Notes: a model not told the origin generated them from the letters alone. 64,000 bases of DNA from Janthinobacterium sp. Marseille (GCF_000013625.1 NC_009659.1:3348001-3412000), one strand, 5' to 3'; counted from the stretch's first letter, positions 31,762-42,857 are shown. Numbers and translations are program-made.

Positions 31762-32966
31762 ATGCGACCTCCCCGCATCAGAACGCGGTTCTCGTAATCG
31801 ATACGCAGCAGAATCGCCAGGCCGATACAGTTAATCAGTACACCCGAGCCGCCATAACTCATCAAAGGCAGGGTCAGGCCCTTGGTCGGCAACAAGCCGA
31901 GGTTCACACCCATATTGATGAACGCTTGCACACCAATCCAAATGCCTATCCCCTTGGCCGTCAAACCGGCAAAGGTCAAATCAATTGCAATCGCCTGACG
32001 GCCGATTTCAAATGCACGCTTGATGATCCAATAGAACAAGGCCACCACCACGAGCACGCCGACGAAACCGAGTTCTTCACCAATCACTGCCAGCAAAAAG
32101 TCGGTATGCGCTTCCGGCAGGTAATGCAGTTTTTCCACGCTGCCACCAAGGCCGACACCAAACAATTCGCCGCGACCAAAGGCAATCAAGGAATGCGACA
32201 ACTGATAAGCCTTGCCCAATGCGTTTTCTTCTTCCCACGGATTCAGGTAGGCAAATATTCGCTCACGCCGCCACGGTGACAAGACAATCACCATGCTGAA
32301 AATACCGACCAGCGTCGCGCCTATGCCACCGAACCAGATACCGTTGATACCGCCAAGGAACAGGATGCCCATCGCGATACACACGATCACGCCAAAGGCA
32401 CCCAGGTCCGGCTCCAGCAACAAAAGCAAACCGACGAAGCCGATTGCCAAAGTCATCGGCATAAAGCCCTTGGTCAGCTTGTGCATGTATTGCTGCTTGC
32501 GCACCGTGTAATCAGCTGCATACAAGACCACAAACAACTTCATCAATTCGGATGGCTGCAGGTTGAAAACCTTGAACGACAACCAGCGACGCGCACCATT
32601 CACACCTTTACCTACGCCCGGCACCAATACCAGCACCAGCAAAATCAGCGTTGCAACAAAAAGGTAAGGCGCCAGCTTTTGCCAGGTTTCGATACGCACG
32701 CGGAATGCCAGCAAACCGGCAAACAGCGAAACGCTGATGAACATCGCCTGACGCGTCAGGAAATGTGCATTGTCGTAACGTGCATACTTTGGTGAATCCG
32801 GCAGCGAAATCGAAGCCGAGTACACCATCACCATGCCAAATAGCATCAGCAGCAAGACCACCCAAACCAAAGGCTGGTCATAGGCCATCATCTTCGAACG
32901 CTGGTCGAGACTGGTCACGGCTTTTTTAGCCGAAGCGCCGGAGAATGATGGGAAGGCGAATTTCAT
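31758..32966 (-). CDS. ftsW: Peptidoglycan glycosyltransferase FtsW (SEDS family)
   Basis: 402 residues with about ten hydrophobic segments. FtsW polymerises lipid II at the septum together with FtsI. SEDS motifs are present: [33 protein letters not shown], and the C-terminal [16 protein letters not shown]. The soluble N-terminal tail of about 35 residues is normal for betaproteobacteria. It overlaps murD and murG by 4 bases. Confidence 0.98.
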   Translation of the reverse strand: MKFAFPSFSGASAKKAVTSLDQRSKMMAYDQPLVWVVLLLMLFGMVMVYSASISLPDSPKYARYDNAHFLTRQAMFISVSLFAGLLAFRVRIETWQKLAPYLFVATLILLVLVLVPGVGKGVNGARRWLSFKVFNLQPSELMKLFVVLYAADYTVRKQQYMHKLTKGFMPMTLAIGFVGLLLLLEPDLGAFGVIVCIAMGILFLGGINGIWFGGIGATLVGIFSMVIVLSPWRRERIFAYLNPWEEENALGKAYQLSHSLIAFGRGELFGVGLGGSVEKLHYLPEAHTDFLLAVIGEELGFVGVLVVVALFYWIIKRAFEIGRQAIAIDLTFAGLTAKGIGIWIGVQAFINMGVNLGLLPTKGLTLPLMSYGGSGVLINCIGLAILLRIDYENRVLMRGGRI

Positions 32967-34459
32967 GCAGACACCTCGCCACGCGACAAACCGATTTCAC
33001 GTACTTCATCGACAAAAACCTGCGCACGATGCGCATAATTCTTGAACATATCGAGGCTGGCACAGGCCGGCGACAGCAAGACCGCATCGCCCGACTGCGC
33101 CAATTCTGCCGCTTTTTGCGTCGCTTCTTCCAGCGTCGTGCAATTGATCATGTCAACACCTGTTGCCTGCAAGGCGGCACGTATATTGTCGGCATCCTTG
33201 CCGATCAGGATCACGGCGCGCGCATACTTGGCGACCGGATCAGCCAAAGGCGAAAAGTCCTGCCCCTTGCCATCACCACCGGCGATCAGCACCAGGTGAT
33301 TGGATGCGCCATCCTGGCTCGCGCCCAAACCATTCAATGCAGCAACCGTGGCGCCGACATTGGTACCCTTGCTATCGTCGTAATAATCAACGCCACCTAT
33401 CGTCATCACATGCTCGACGCGATGCGGTTCACCATGGTAATCACGCAAGCCATGCAACAACTGCGCAAACGGCAAACCAATGGCACGGCACAAGGCCAGC
33501 GCCGACAAGGCATTGATTGCATTGTGTTGGCCCCGTATCTTGAGCGCATCCACCGGCATCAGTTTATTGGTCGACACCGCGAGTTCGACATTGTCTTTCT
33601 TGCGACGTTTTTTCTGCGGTTCCTCTTCCTCTACCGCAACCGACAACCAGCGCATGCCGTTTTCATCGACCAGGCCAAAGCAATCTGCCTGCTCCGCTTC
33701 ATCGGCACCGAAAGTGATGACCTTGCTCAATGGGCTGCTCATCTGCATCACTAATGCGTCGTCGCGATTGAGCACGCGTATCGTATTGGAGCCAAAGATG
33801 CGGGCTTTATCATCTGCATATGCTGCCATATCACCGTGCCAGTCGAGGTGATCCTGCGTCAGGTTCAATACGGTGGCGACATCGGCTTGCAGGCTATATG
33901 TCGTATGCAGCTGGAAGCTGGACAATTCAAGCACCCAGACTTGCGGTAACTGATCATCGGTCAATACCTGATGCAATTTATCCAGCGCAGCCGGGCTGAT
34001 ATTGCCCGCCACCTGCACCGTCAAACCTGCGCGTTGGCACAACAAGCCGACCAGGCTGGTGACTGTGGTTTTGCCATTGGTACCGGTAATCGCGATGACT
34101 TTTGGCGCGTAGCCTTTGTCTTCCTTCAGGGCTGCGAGTGCCTGCGCGAATAATTCAATTTCGCCCCAGACCGGGATTTCTTTTTCTGCAGCGGCAGGAA
34201 TAATCTCCGCCAGTTCGCGCGCCGGCATCAGGCCCGGGCTGACCGCCACGAAGTCGACACCATCCAGCAAGGAGGCGTCGAAAGGACCGCCGACAAACTC
34301 GGCTTGCGGTGCGATCCCGCGCAACTGCGGCAAGCGATCCGGTTGCTCACGCGTATCGGCAACACGCAAGGACGCGCCGCAATGGACCAGCCATTGCGCC
34401 ATCGCCAGCCCGGATTCACCGAGCCCTAAAACCAGAACGTGTTTACCAGCGTAATTCAT
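32963..34459 (-). CDS. murD: UDP-N-acetylmuramoylalanine--D-glutamate ligase MurD
   Basis: 498 residues, longer than the E. coli enzyme (438). It adds D-Glu to UDP-MurNAc-L-Ala. The ATP loop is [13 protein letters not shown] and the N-terminus is [15 protein letters not shown]. The extra length includes a charged insertion after WLSVAVEE ([15 protein letters not shown]) and a longer N-terminal domain loop. Such insertions occur in Burkholderiales MurD and do not break the core. The start shares one base with the end of mraY. Confidence 0.97.
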   Translation of the reverse strand: MNYAGKHVLVLGLGESGLAMAQWLVHCGASLRVADTREQPDRLPQLRGIAPQAEFVGGPFDASLLDGVDFVAVSPGLMPARELAEIIPAAAEKEIPVWGEIELFAQALAALKEDKGYAPKVIAITGTNGKTTVTSLVGLLCQRAGLTVQVAGNISPAALDKLHQVLTDDQLPQVWVLELSSFQLHTTYSLQADVATVLNLTQDHLDWHGDMAAYADDKARIFGSNTIRVLNRDDALVMQMSSPLSKVITFGADEAEQADCFGLVDENGMRWLSVAVEEEEPQKKRRKKDNVELAVSTNKLMPVDALKIRGQHNAINALSALALCRAIGLPFAQLLHGLRDYHGEPHRVEHVMTIGGVDYYDDSKGTNVGATVAALNGLGASQDGASNHLVLIAGGDGKGQDFSPLADPVAKYARAVILIGKDADNIRAALQATGVDMINCTTLEEATQKAAELAQSGDAVLLSPACASLDMFKNYAHRAQVFVDEVREIGLSRGEVSA

Positions 34460-35628
34460 TAGCGTAATTTCAAAGTAGACAAACCAAACAGCACCAACAT
34501 CATCGTGATGATCCAGAAGCGCACCACAACTTGTGTTTCTTTCCAGCCTTTTTGTTCAAAGTGATGGTGCAAAGGCGCCATCAACAAGATCCGCTTACCG
34601 ATCCCGGTGCGCATCTTGGTGTATTTGAAGTAAGCAACCTGCAACATGACGGACAGGGTTTCGACCACGAAGATGCCACCCATAATGAAGAGCACGACTT
34701 CCTGGCGCACGATGACCGCGATAGTGCCGAGTGCGCCACCGAGTGCCAGTGCACCAACGTCGCCCATGAATACTTGCGCCGGATGTGCATTGAACCAGAG
34801 GAAGGCCAGGCCGGCACCCGCCATCGCACCACAGAAAATAATCAATTCGCCGGCACCCGGGATATGCGGGATAAACAGGTATTTCGAATAATTGGCGCTA
34901 CCGGTGAGGTAAGCGAACAGGCCCAGCGCAGTACCAACCATCACGGTCGGCATGATCGCCAGGCCGTCGAGGCCGTCAGTCAGGTTGACCGCATTGCTGG
35001 TACCGACGATGACGAAGTAAGTCAGTGCGATGAAACCCCAGACACCAAGCGGATAGCTGATGGTTTTAAAGAAAGGAACGATCAGATCGGCCTTCGGTGG
35101 CAGGTCCATGCTGAAGCCGGACTGTACCCATGCGATAAACAAATCGAGGAATTGCGAATTGCTCGGCGCGGACACCGAGAAAGCCAGGTAAATAGCGGCA
35201 AACAAACCGATGATGGATTGCCACATGTATTTCTCGCGCGAAGCCATGCCCTTCGGATCTTTATAGACCACCTTGCGGTAATCATCGACCCAGCCGACTG
35301 CGCCAAAACCCAGGGTCACGATCAAAACCACCCAGATAAAGCGATTGCTGAGGTCGGTCCACAACAAAGTCGAGATACCGATGGAGACCAGGATCAACAC
35401 GCCACCCATGGTAGGCGTACCGCTTTTAATCAAATGTGTTTGCGGACCATCAGTACGTACTGCCTGCCCGACTTTCAGGCGGGTCAGCATGCGGATCACA
35501 GCCGGCCCCGTGACCAGGCCGATCACCAGCGCGGTCAGGGTCGCGAACACCGCGCGGAACGTAATGAAATTGAAGACCCGCAGCGGCCCTAGTTCGTCTT
35601 GAAAATATTGTGCCAGCCAGAGCAGCAT
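34459..35628 (-). CDS. mraY: Phospho-N-acetylmuramoyl-pentapeptide transferase MraY
   Basis: 389 residues, about ten membrane segments. MraY joins phospho-MurNAc-pentapeptide to undecaprenyl phosphate to form lipid I. Catalytic and substrate motifs are [31 protein letters not shown] and the late [15 protein letters not shown] chose the ATG at 35628 ([14 protein letters not shown]), the family start, rather than the in-frame start 30 bases upstream inside murF. One base separates it from the murF stop. Confidence 0.98.
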   Translation of the reverse strand: MLLWLAQYFQDELGPLRVFNFITFRAVFATLTALVIGLVTGPAVIRMLTRLKVGQAVRTDGPQTHLIKSGTPTMGGVLILVSIGISTLLWTDLSNRFIWVVLIVTLGFGAVGWVDDYRKVVYKDPKGMASREKYMWQSIIGLFAAIYLAFSVSAPSNSQFLDLFIAWVQSGFSMDLPPKADLIVPFFKTISYPLGVWGFIALTYFVIVGTSNAVNLTDGLDGLAIMPTVMVGTALGLFAYLTGSANYSKYLFIPHIPGAGELIIFCGAMAGAGLAFLWFNAHPAQVFMGDVGALALGGALGTIAVIVRQEVVLFIMGGIFVVETLSVMLQVAYFKYTKMRTGIGKRILLMAPLHHHFEQKGWKETQVVVRFWIITMMLVLFGLSTLKLR

Positions 35629-35629
35629 A

Positions 35630-36997
35630 TTAATGGGCTTCCTGAGTTTGTTGACCAAGTAAGTGCTGGACCACGCGTTCCATCTTCATGAAACGTGATC
35701 CCTTTACCAGCACCGTTGCATCCGCCGTAAAGATTCCGGCTAATGCATCATTTAATTCTTCTACGCTGTCGTAGTGGTTTGCACCCGCACCAAAAGCGCT
35801 GGCCGCATAGCGCGTCAAGTCACCCAGTGTCAGTACATATTCAATACTTTTCGCACGCGCATATGCGCCAATCTCTTCGTGGTATTGACGGCCGTCATTA
35901 CCGACTTCGCCCATCTCGCCCAACACCAGGATGCGCGGTGCCGACATTTGCGCCAGCACATCTATCGCCGCCCGCACCGAATCCGGATTGGCGTTATAGG
36001 TATCATCGATTACCAGTGCGCCATTGGCTGCGAGCTTGCGTTGCAGGCGACCGCTGACCGGGGCAAATGCCTGCAGGCCACGCGCGATGGCATCGGTAGC
36101 GATACCAATAGCCAGCGCGCAGGCAATCGCTGCCAAGGCATTACGCACGTTATGCACACCGGCAGCAGACAAAGCCACTGTGAATTGCTGCCGTCCTGCT
36201 GAAATTTCCATATCGCTGCCGAAAGCATTCGCGCTGTAGCTGCAACGCACATCCGCATCATCGGAGAAACCGAAAGTCAGCACCTTGCGCTGTGCCGCCA
36301 ACTGGCGCCACAAAGGCGTGAATTCATCATCAGCCGGGAAGACTGCAATACCATCGGCCGGCAAGCCTGCGAGTACCGCGCCGTTTTCCTGCGCGACCGC
36401 TTCCACGCTTGCCATGAATTCCTGGTGCTCGCGCTGCGCGTTATTCACCAGGCCTACGGTCGGCTCTGCAATCGCAGACAAGACGGCAATTTCACCCGGA
36501 TGATTCATACCCAGCTCGATCACTGCTGCCTTGCAAGTCTTTTGCAGGCGCATCAGGGTCAGAGGCACGCCGATATCGTTATTAAAGTTGCCGCGCGTCG
36601 CCAGATAGTTATCGACACCGCACGCCGCTTCCAGGATGGCGGCGATCATTTCCTTGACCGTGGTCTTGCCATTGCTGCCGGTCACGCCTATCAAAGGCAT
36701 CTTGAATTGCCGACGCCAGTAATGCGCAATCTGCCCAAGCGCGACACGGGTGTCCTGCACGATCAGTGCAGGTACTGTCAAACCGTCCGGTACAGTTTCC
36801 GCGACGATCGCTGCCACATTGCGTTCCGCCACTTGTGGCAGGAAGTCATGTGCATCGAAACGTTCGCCGCGCAAAGCAACGAACAGATTGCCAGCACCGA
36901 CGGTGCGGCTATCAGTCGAAACGCCGTCAAAGGCTGCGTCAGCTGTCATGCGCGCACCGTTCAGCGCGGATTGGAGAATGGCTAATGTGGAATTCAT
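35630..36997 (-). CDS. murF: UDP-MurNAc-tripeptide--D-alanyl-D-alanine ligase MurF
   Basis: 455 residues. It adds the D-Ala-D-Ala dipeptide to complete the pentapeptide. The ATP loop is [14 protein letters not shown]; the Mur ligase middle and C-terminal domains follow ([30 protein letters not shown]). The start shares a base with the murE stop. Confidence 0.98.
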   Translation of the reverse strand: MNSTLAILQSALNGARMTADAAFDGVSTDSRTVGAGNLFVALRGERFDAHDFLPQVAERNVAAIVAETVPDGLTVPALIVQDTRVALGQIAHYWRRQFKMPLIGVTGSNGKTTVKEMIAAILEAACGVDNYLATRGNFNNDIGVPLTLMRLQKTCKAAVIELGMNHPGEIAVLSAIAEPTVGLVNNAQREHQEFMASVEAVAQENGAVLAGLPADGIAVFPADDEFTPLWRQLAAQRKVLTFGFSDDADVRCSYSANAFGSDMEISAGRQQFTVALSAAGVHNVRNALAAIACALAIGIATDAIARGLQAFAPVSGRLQRKLAANGALVIDDTYNANPDSVRAAIDVLAQMSAPRILVLGEMGEVGNDGRQYHEEIGAYARAKSIEYVLTLGDLTRYAASAFGAGANHYDSVEELNDALAGIFTADATVLVKGSRFMKMERVVQHLLGQQTQEAH

Positions 36998-38523
36998 CAG
37001 CTCGCCCCCTGCATGACGCGTGTCGACAAAGCCAGGGCAGCATGGTCGGCATCCAGGAAAGGCAGCTTGCGCCCTTTCACTTCCTGATAGGCTTCGTGTC
37101 CTTTACCAGCCAGCAAGATCACATCCTGGCGCGCCGCATGGCGACCCGCCCACAGGATCGCGCTGGCGCGGTCTTCTATGATTTGCGGTGCATTCTTCGG
37201 CGCAGTGATACCGGCGACGATATCGCCGATGATGTTGGCCGGTTCTTCATTACGCGGATTATCAGTCGTCACCACGATATGGTCGGCCGCCATCGACACC
37301 TTGCCCATTTGCGGACGCTTGCCCGGATCCCGATCGCCACCGCAGCCGAATACACACCACAATTCGCCGCCGCGGTCATTCGCAACGCTGCGCAAGGTAG
37401 CGAGGGTTTTTTCCAGTGCATCGGGGGTATGGGCGTAATCGATCACGACCAGCGGTGCTTCACCGCCACCGAGTTGTTGCATGCGGCCCGGCACCGCGGT
37501 CAGTGCTTCAACGGCGTTAACTGCATCCTGCAACGCGATGCCTTTTGCCAGCAGGATGCCGATGATACCGAGCACATTGCTGACGTTGAACTGGCCAACC
37601 AATTGGGTTTTGACTTGGGTATTTCCCGCGCTGGATTCGAGCTGGAACACTGTGCCGCTCTGGTTGCTGCGGATATCCGTCGCGCGCAAAACTGCGATGC
37701 CATCTATTTTTTTATCAGACAAGGTATAGCCGGTGATACCCACATCAGCCTGCCTGCTTTGCAAACGCTGCACCAGGCGCACACCCATCGCATCATCCAG
37801 GTTGATGACTGCGTGTTGTAGTCCCGGCCAGTCGAACAACATGGCCTTGGCTTCTTCATAAGCCGCCATATCACCGTGGTAATCCAGGTGATCACGCGTG
37901 AAGTTGGTAAACAAGGCCATATCGAAATGCATGCCGGACAGGCGTCCCTGATGCAAGCCAATAGACGATGCCTCAATTGCCAGCGCCGTTGCACCCAGGT
38001 TGCTCACATTAACGAGTGAACGTTGCAGCAATACGGCATCCGGCGTGGTGTAACCGGTGACGTCGAAACTACCGTGGCCACCGTTGGTGAAAATGCCGAC
38101 ACCGAGCGTACCAATCACCGCCGTTGGCTGGCCCAGGCGCGACAGGGCGCTGCCCAGCCATTGCGCGCATGAAGTCTTGCCATTGGTACCGGTGATAGCA
38201 ACCGTGAACATCGAACGGTCAGGGTGGGCGTAATAAGCAGCGGCAATTTCACCCGCATGTTCTTTCAAATCATCTATCGCCAGATGCGCGACATCCCACT
38301 CCGCATCCCAGGTGCAGCCGGCAGCCTCATAGATAACCGCTTGCGCGCCACGCTCAATGGCGTTCGCAATATAGCTGCGACCATCCGCTTCATCACCTGG
38401 ATAGGCGACGAAGACATCGCCCTGTGCGATGCGACGAGAATCGGAGGCGAGCTCGGCCTTGGGCGCATTGGCAGCCAGCCAGTCAAGTATGCTTGCGAGT
38501 GCGGTCGTCGTCAGGATAGACAT
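36997..38523 (-). CDS. murE: UDP-MurNAc-tripeptide synthetase MurE (meso-diaminopimelate adding)
   Basis: 508 residues. The ATP loop is [16 protein letters not shown]. The motif TTDNPRNEEP carries the DNPR sequence that marks ligases using meso-diaminopimelate, so a DAP-type murein is expected. The start shares a base with the ftsI stop. Confidence 0.98.
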   Translation of the reverse strand: MSILTTTALASILDWLAANAPKAELASDSRRIAQGDVFVAYPGDEADGRSYIANAIERGAQAVIYEAAGCTWDAEWDVAHLAIDDLKEHAGEIAAAYYAHPDRSMFTVAITGTNGKTSCAQWLGSALSRLGQPTAVIGTLGVGIFTNGGHGSFDVTGYTTPDAVLLQRSLVNVSNLGATALAIEASSIGLHQGRLSGMHFDMALFTNFTRDHLDYHGDMAAYEEAKAMLFDWPGLQHAVINLDDAMGVRLVQRLQSRQADVGITGYTLSDKKIDGIAVLRATDIRSNQSGTVFQLESSAGNTQVKTQLVGQFNVSNVLGIIGILLAKGIALQDAVNAVEALTAVPGRMQQLGGGEAPLVVIDYAHTPDALEKTLATLRSVANDRGGELWCVFGCGGDRDPGKRPQMGKVSMAADHIVVTTDNPRNEEPANIIGDIVAGITAPKNAPQIIEDRASAILWAGRHAARQDVILLAGKGHEAYQEVKGRKLPFLDADHAALALSTRVMQGAS

Positions 38524-40283
38524 TACATGTTCTCCTGTTCGGAACCGGGCGGGATAATGATATTGGTGACATTGGAATCCGGCGCCACGTTCATTGAACG
38601 CAAGGCATTTGCCGTCACTGTCGCGAATACCGGTGCCGCCACCTGGCCACCATAATGCTTGCCGGCGCCCGGCTCATCGATCATCACCGCGATAATGATG
38701 CGCGGATCGGAAACCGGCGCGAAACCAACGAAGGAAGATACGTACTTCCTCACGTACTGGCCTTTTTCAATCTTGTATGCGGTACCGGTTTTACCGGCGA
38801 CGCGATAACCCGGCACCTGCGCACGTGGCGCGGAACCGGTAGGACCGGCTGCCATTTCCAGCATGCTGCGCATTTGCCGTGCTGTTTTCGCGCTGAAGAT
38901 ACGTTCACCGATAGGCTGGTCGGTGGTGCGCTGGAAGGTGATCGGGATCAAGTCGCCGTCGCGCGCAAATACCGTGTATGCATGCACCATTTGCAACAAA
39001 GACACGGATATACCGTGTCCATAACTCATCGTTGCCTGTTCAATCGGACGCCAGGATTTGTAAGGCCTGACCCGTCCTGCTACAGCACCGGGGAAATTGA
39101 TTTTCGGCTGTTGACCGAAACCAACGCTGGTGAACAGGTCCCACATTTCATGTGGTTCCATTTGCAGCGCAATTTTTGCAGTACCGATATTCGATGATTT
39201 TTCAATCACTTGCGAAACCGACAGCAAGCCGGATGCATGGGCATCACCGATAGTGGCGGTACCGATGGTCATCTTGCCAGGTGCGGTCTGGATCATCGTA
39301 TTCGGTGTCACGCGATTGGTTTCCAGTCCCAATGCAACCGAAAACGGTTTCATGGTCGAACCCGGTTCGAAGGTATCGGTGATGACTCGATTACGCAGTT
39401 GTGCACCGGTCAGCACCGAACGGTTGTTCGGGTTGTAGGTAGGCAGGTTCGCCAAAGCCAGCACTTCACCGGTTTTCGCATCCATCACCACGATACCGCC
39501 GGCTTTCGCTTTATTGACTTCGACCGCTTCTTTCAAGGCCGAGAAAGCGATGTACTGGATCTTGCTGTCTATCGACAAAGCCAGGTCCTTGCCATCATGC
39601 GGCTCACGCACCGATTCGATATCCTCGACGATGCGGCCGAGACGGTCCTTGATGACACGACGGCTACCGGTGACGCCGACCAGCGTCTTTTGGTAAGCCA
39701 GCTCCATGCCTTCCTGGCCCTTGTCTTCGACGTTGGTGAAGCCGACGATATGCGCCATCACTTCACCTTCGGGGTAATAGCGCTTGTATTCCTTACGGGT
39801 GTCGATACCGGCGATACCGAGCTTGAGGATTTTATCCACGGTATCGAGTTCGACCTGGCGCTTGAGGTAAACGAAGGTGCGATCCGAATCCAGTTTGCGA
39901 CGCAATTCACGCTCTGGCATATCCAGCAACTTGGCCAAGGCTTGCAATTTTTCCGGCGGTGATTCCAATACATCTTCCGGAATGGCCCAGACTGCGCGCA
40001 CCGGCACCGACGACGCCAGTACCTGGCCGTTGCGATCAGTAATCTTGCCGCGTGTGGCCGGCAACTCCAGCGTACGGGCATAACGCGAAGCGCCCTGCTT
40101 TTGCAGGAACTCGGTCGACATACCTTGCAACCACAAGGCGCGTCCGGCCAGGGTCAGGAAGGCAGCGAAAATCAGGAACAGCACGACACGCGAACGCCAG
40201 GCCGGCAACTTGGTTGCCAGTACCGGATTCGACGAAAAAGGCACGCCCTTGGATGCGGCGGTGCGTGACGTGCTGCGTGTCAT
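38523..40283 (-). CDS. ftsI: Peptidoglycan D,D-transpeptidase FtsI (PBP3)
   Basis: 586 residues. It makes septal cross-links with FtsW. A basic N-terminus and one membrane segment (about residues 30-50, VVLFLIFAAFLTLAGRALWLQ) lead to the pedestal domain and the transpeptidase. The penicillin-binding motifs are complete: SxxK in FEPGSTMKPF, SxN in IEKSSNIGT and KTGT in AGKTGTAYKIEKG. It overlaps ftsL by 4 bases. Confidence 0.98.
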   Translation of the reverse strand: MTRSTSRTAASKGVPFSSNPVLATKLPAWRSRVVLFLIFAAFLTLAGRALWLQGMSTEFLQKQGASRYARTLELPATRGKITDRNGQVLASSVPVRAVWAIPEDVLESPPEKLQALAKLLDMPERELRRKLDSDRTFVYLKRQVELDTVDKILKLGIAGIDTRKEYKRYYPEGEVMAHIVGFTNVEDKGQEGMELAYQKTLVGVTGSRRVIKDRLGRIVEDIESVREPHDGKDLALSIDSKIQYIAFSALKEAVEVNKAKAGGIVVMDAKTGEVLALANLPTYNPNNRSVLTGAQLRNRVITDTFEPGSTMKPFSVALGLETNRVTPNTMIQTAPGKMTIGTATIGDAHASGLLSVSQVIEKSSNIGTAKIALQMEPHEMWDLFTSVGFGQQPKINFPGAVAGRVRPYKSWRPIEQATMSYGHGISVSLLQMVHAYTVFARDGDLIPITFQRTTDQPIGERIFSAKTARQMRSMLEMAAGPTGSAPRAQVPGYRVAGKTGTAYKIEKGQYVRKYVSSFVGFAPVSDPRIIIAVMIDEPGAGKHYGGQVAAPVFATVTANALRSMNVAPDSNVTNIIIPPGSEQENM

Positions 40284-40552
40284 TTGGCCCCCATCGTCAG
40301 GTACTGCGTGCTGGCCGGCGAAACCGGGACCATGCGCAAATCACGACGCGCATTGCCTTCAATGCGTGCATGTTTGCCAAGCGTGGATTGATCGAGCTGT
40401 AATTGCGCCCATTCGATATCGAGCTGACGCGCCTGTGCTTGCGCACGTTCGAGTTCGATGAAAAGGCGACGGAATTGGTAATGCGCGTTAACTACCGACA
40501 ACGCGCAAGCGACCAGGATGAAACAGAGGACAAAAGAGATGCGGCCGCTCAT
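40280..40552 (-). CDS. ftsL: Cell division protein FtsL
   Basis: 90 residues. A short bitopic protein: the N-terminal half is one membrane segment ([19 protein letters not shown]) and the rest is a coiled coil rich in E, Q, R and L ([20 protein letters not shown]). FtsL forms the FtsQLB complex. Sequence conservation is low in this family, so position between rsmH and ftsI, with 4-base overlaps on both sides, carries much of the weight. Confidence 0.95.
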   Translation of the reverse strand: MSGRISFVLCFILVACALSVVNAHYQFRRLFIELERAQAQARQLDIEWAQLQLDQSTLGKHARIEGNARRDLRMVPVSPASTQYLTMGAK

Positions 40553-41520
40553 TGCACCACCCTGGCGGCAGGCGACAGGCGTTCAGCCACCCGCATCACG
40601 GCGGAACGCGCACGCGGGTTTTCACTGATTTCTGCAGCGGATGGTTTTACGCGGGACAACAGCTTCATTTCTGGTTGCGGCAAATCGATGGCACGAATCG
40701 GGAGGCGACGGTCTGGCTGCGGCACATTGGCTTTGCCGGCCATGAACTGCTTGACGATGCGATCTTCCAAAGAATGAAAGCTGATCACAACCAATCTCCC
40801 ATGCGGGGCCAGGTACCGATATGCCTCGTTCAACACTACTTCGAGTTCTTCAAGCTCCTGATTGATGAAAATCCGGATAGCCTGAAAGGTGCGAGTGGCC
40901 GGGTCTTTGCCTTTCTCGCGGGTTTTAACGGTGCGTGCCACGATCTCGGCAAGCTGTCGTGTGCTTGAAATTGGTTCGACTGCCCTGCGAGCAACAATCG
41001 CCTTTGCAATCTGAAAAGCAAACCGTTCTTCCCCATATTCTCGTATCACTTTCTCGATTTTTTGTTCAGTTTCCGTCGCCAGCCACTCGGCTGCCGACAT
41101 GCCGCGCGTTGTATCCATACGCATATCGAGCGGCCCGTCTGCGCGAAAACTGAAACCACGCGTCGCATCGTCAACTTGCGGTGACGAAATCCCCAGGTCC
41201 AGCAATACCCCATCCACCTGCTTGATACCGCGTACTGCCAATGCTTCACTCAAGGTTGCAAAACTGTCGTGTGCAATCTCAAAACGCTGGTCATCTATCG
41301 TCGCGGCATTGGCGATTGCCTGCGTGTCCTTGTCGAAGGCCAGCAAACGAGCACCACTGCCGAGTTGCTGCAAAATCTTGCGGCTATGCCCGCCGCGCCC
41401 AAAAGTGCCGTCGACGTATACGCCGTTGGCGCGTTCACCACCGAGCGCCAGCGCATCGACCGCCTCATCCAGCAACACCGTACGGTGCTGGTATTGCTGC
41501 ACCGCATCTGCATTCATCAC
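40549..41520 (-). CDS. rsmH: 16S rRNA (cytosine1402-N4)-methyltransferase RsmH
   Basis: 323 residues (formerly MraW). It methylates N4 of C1402 in the 16S rRNA P site. Motifs: [26 protein letters not shown] (AdoMet loop), [21 protein letters not shown] and [15 protein letters not shown]. Start at the ATG at 41520 or the next one 3 bases on. It lies 4 bases after mraZ. Confidence 0.98.
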   Translation of the reverse strand: MMNADAVQQYQHRTVLLDEAVDALALGGERANGVYVDGTFGRGGHSRKILQQLGSGARLLAFDKDTQAIANAATIDDQRFEIAHDSFATLSEALAVRGIKQVDGVLLDLGISSPQVDDATRGFSFRADGPLDMRMDTTRGMSAAEWLATETEQKIEKVIREYGEERFAFQIAKAIVARRAVEPISSTRQLAEIVARTVKTREKGKDPATRTFQAIRIFINQELEELEVVLNEAYRYLAPHGRLVVISFHSLEDRIVKQFMAGKANVPQPDRRLPIRAIDLPQPEMKLLSRVKPSAAEISENPRARSAVMRVAERLSPAARVVQ

Positions 41521-41524
41521 GGCG

Positions 41525-41953
41525 TCAGAAAGAAAAATCGTTTAGTACATCCGGCATGCCATTGGCCACTGCCGCCGCTTCGCTTTCCGCCAACTTCGTA
41601 GCATCCCAAATTTCGAAATGGCTGCCCATCCCGAGCAACATCACGTCACGCGTCATGCCTACCGCCGAACGCAGTTCGGGCGCGATCAGGATGCGACCGG
41701 CGCCATCCATCTCAACATCGGAAGCATTACCGAGGAAAATACGTTGCCAGGCGCGCGCCGACATTGGCCATGCAGCGATTTGCTCGCGATGGCTTTCCCA
41801 GACCGGGCGCGGGAAGAACAGCAGGCAGCCGTGCGGATGTTTGGTCAGGGTGACGCGACCCTCGCACTGCAAAAGCAGTGCGTCACGATGCCGCGACGGA
41901 ATAGTCATCCGGCCTTTGGCATCGAGATTGAGAGAAGACGCGCCTTGAAACAC
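41525..41953 (-). CDS. mraZ: Transcriptional regulator MraZ
   Basis: 142 residues. MraZ has two AbrB-like swapped-hairpin domains, each with a DxxGR-type motif, here [17 protein letters not shown] and [17 protein letters not shown]. It represses its own dcw operon in E. coli through repeats near the promoter, and the same repeats are found here. The start is a GTG at 41953 with AAGGAT about 8 bases upstream. It is the first gene of the minus-strand dcw operon. Confidence 0.97.
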   Translation of the reverse strand: MFQGASSLNLDAKGRMTIPSRHRDALLLQCEGRVTLTKHPHGCLLFFPRPVWESHREQIAAWPMSARAWQRIFLGNASDVEMDGAGRILIAPELRSAVGMTRDVMLLGMGSHFEIWDATKLAESEAAAVANGMPDVLNDFSF

Positions 41954-42015
41954 CCTGAAATCCTTTTTTTGTACGTTTTACATGCTGAATCGGGTGGATT
42001 TTGCGTTTAAAAATA

Positions 42016-42050
42016 CCCACAAATAAACACTTTTTCACACTGTCGCCCAC
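42016..42050 (-). promoter_or_regulatory. MraZ operator (four GTGGG-like direct repeats)
   Basis: Read on the minus strand there are four 5-base repeats GTGGG, GTGTG, GTGTT and GTGGG, each separated by exactly 5 bases, so the period is 10. Their + strand positions are 42046-42050, 42036-42040, 42026-42030 and 42016-42020. MraZ in E. coli binds TGGG repeats separated by 5-base spacers. The first repeat touches the predicted -10 box, which fits autorepression. Confidence 0.85.
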
Positions 42051-42077
42051 TTTAGAGGATGCACCATTACCGGTCAA
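42049..42077 (-). promoter_or_regulatory. Predicted sigma-70 promoter of the dcw operon
   Basis: On the minus strand, -35 TTGACC (42072-42077) and -10 TAAAGT (42049-42054) with 17 bases between. The MraZ repeats start at the -10 box and continue downstream. Prediction from sequence only. Confidence 0.65.
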
Positions 42078-42209
42078 GCGATATTCAGGGGTAAAAACAA
42101 GAATTTTTTCAATGAAGTCAAGGACTTAGCGCATTACGTTGACGCAACATGTAAATGAAATATCTCTAAGAATTAAGCACTTATGATTGATAGTGAAAGT
42201 GGCACATCA

Positions 42210-42229
42210 GATAAACACATGTGTTTATC
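42210..42229. repeat. Perfect 20-base palindrome
   Basis: Arms GATAAACACA and TGTGTTTATC with no spacer. It lies 130 bases upstream of the mraZ promoter and 30 bases before the tandem repeats at 42262. It may be a protein binding site or part of a mobile element junction; nothing in the sequence decides between them. Confidence 0.7.
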
Positions 42230-42261
42230 CAGGAAAATGCAATGCAAGAAGGGGAAATTTC

Positions 42262-42331
42262 TGTGGGATTTGGCATAACCCTGACTTTGCATGGGCATAA
42301 CCCCGACTTTTTAAGGACATAAGTCTGCCCC
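42262..42331. repeat. Tandem 22-base repeats with TGTGGG start, candidate transposon end
   Basis: TGTGGG at 42262 is followed by GGCATAACCCTGACTTT (42272-42288), GGCATAACCCCGACTTT (42294-42310, 22 bases later, one mismatch) and a weaker third copy GGACATAAGTCTG (from 42315). Tn7 right ends have the same build: a TGTGGG terminus followed by abutting 22-base TnsB sites. A Tn7-like operon lies 8.4 kb to the right. I could not find a matching opposite end, so the call is tentative. Confidence 0.45.
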
Positions 42332-42857
42332 TTGGAAAACTACTGCTGCATTAGTTTAGAAGTTTGCTTAGGCGTGGTTACAAAACAAGTGTTACTTTTG
42401 CTCTGTCCTGCCCAAGCTTTGACCGCGTCATTACCTCATCAAATCGCAACGAACGCATAGATTGAGACGCTAATACATGCACACGCCCTCAGACTTTGAA
42501 GAAGGTGCACATCAATTTATCTGCTTTGCCTCTGATGCACATGCGCATAAAAGCCCCCGTTTCATGCAGAACCTACTGGGTGGCAGTAAATATTTAACCT
42601 TCCGTGCCTGTCGACGACACTCGATCAGACAAAAGATTAAAATGCATCGGCAGTCATGCATCACTTTGGCATTGATAATTAAGTCGCCCTAAATTTAGTC
42701 GAATCGTTTAACAATTATTAACAAGAGTTCCCATAGACATGGGATGGTCAACAGCGCTTTAAAGCTGCACCCTTGGAATAAAAATCAAACAAGAGTGGGC
42801 AAAAGATGCCCTCAAATAAATTAAAAAACTAGCAAGCGTCTAGGGGGGAGTGTTTGA
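42332..42857. other. Intergenic region before the defence-type operon
   Basis: About 525 bases, A+T rich. One open frame of 71 codons (42477-42692) has no recognisable domain and no good ribosome binding site, so I do not call it. The last 12 bases hold the strong purine tract GGGGGGAG that serves the TTG start of the next gene. The promoter of that operon should lie here but is not obvious. Confidence 0.5.

Noticed and set aside
42477..42692. 71-codon frame upstream of the PRTase-like gene
   Set aside because: No ribosome binding site, no domain, odd His-rich composition; left as part of the intergenic region.
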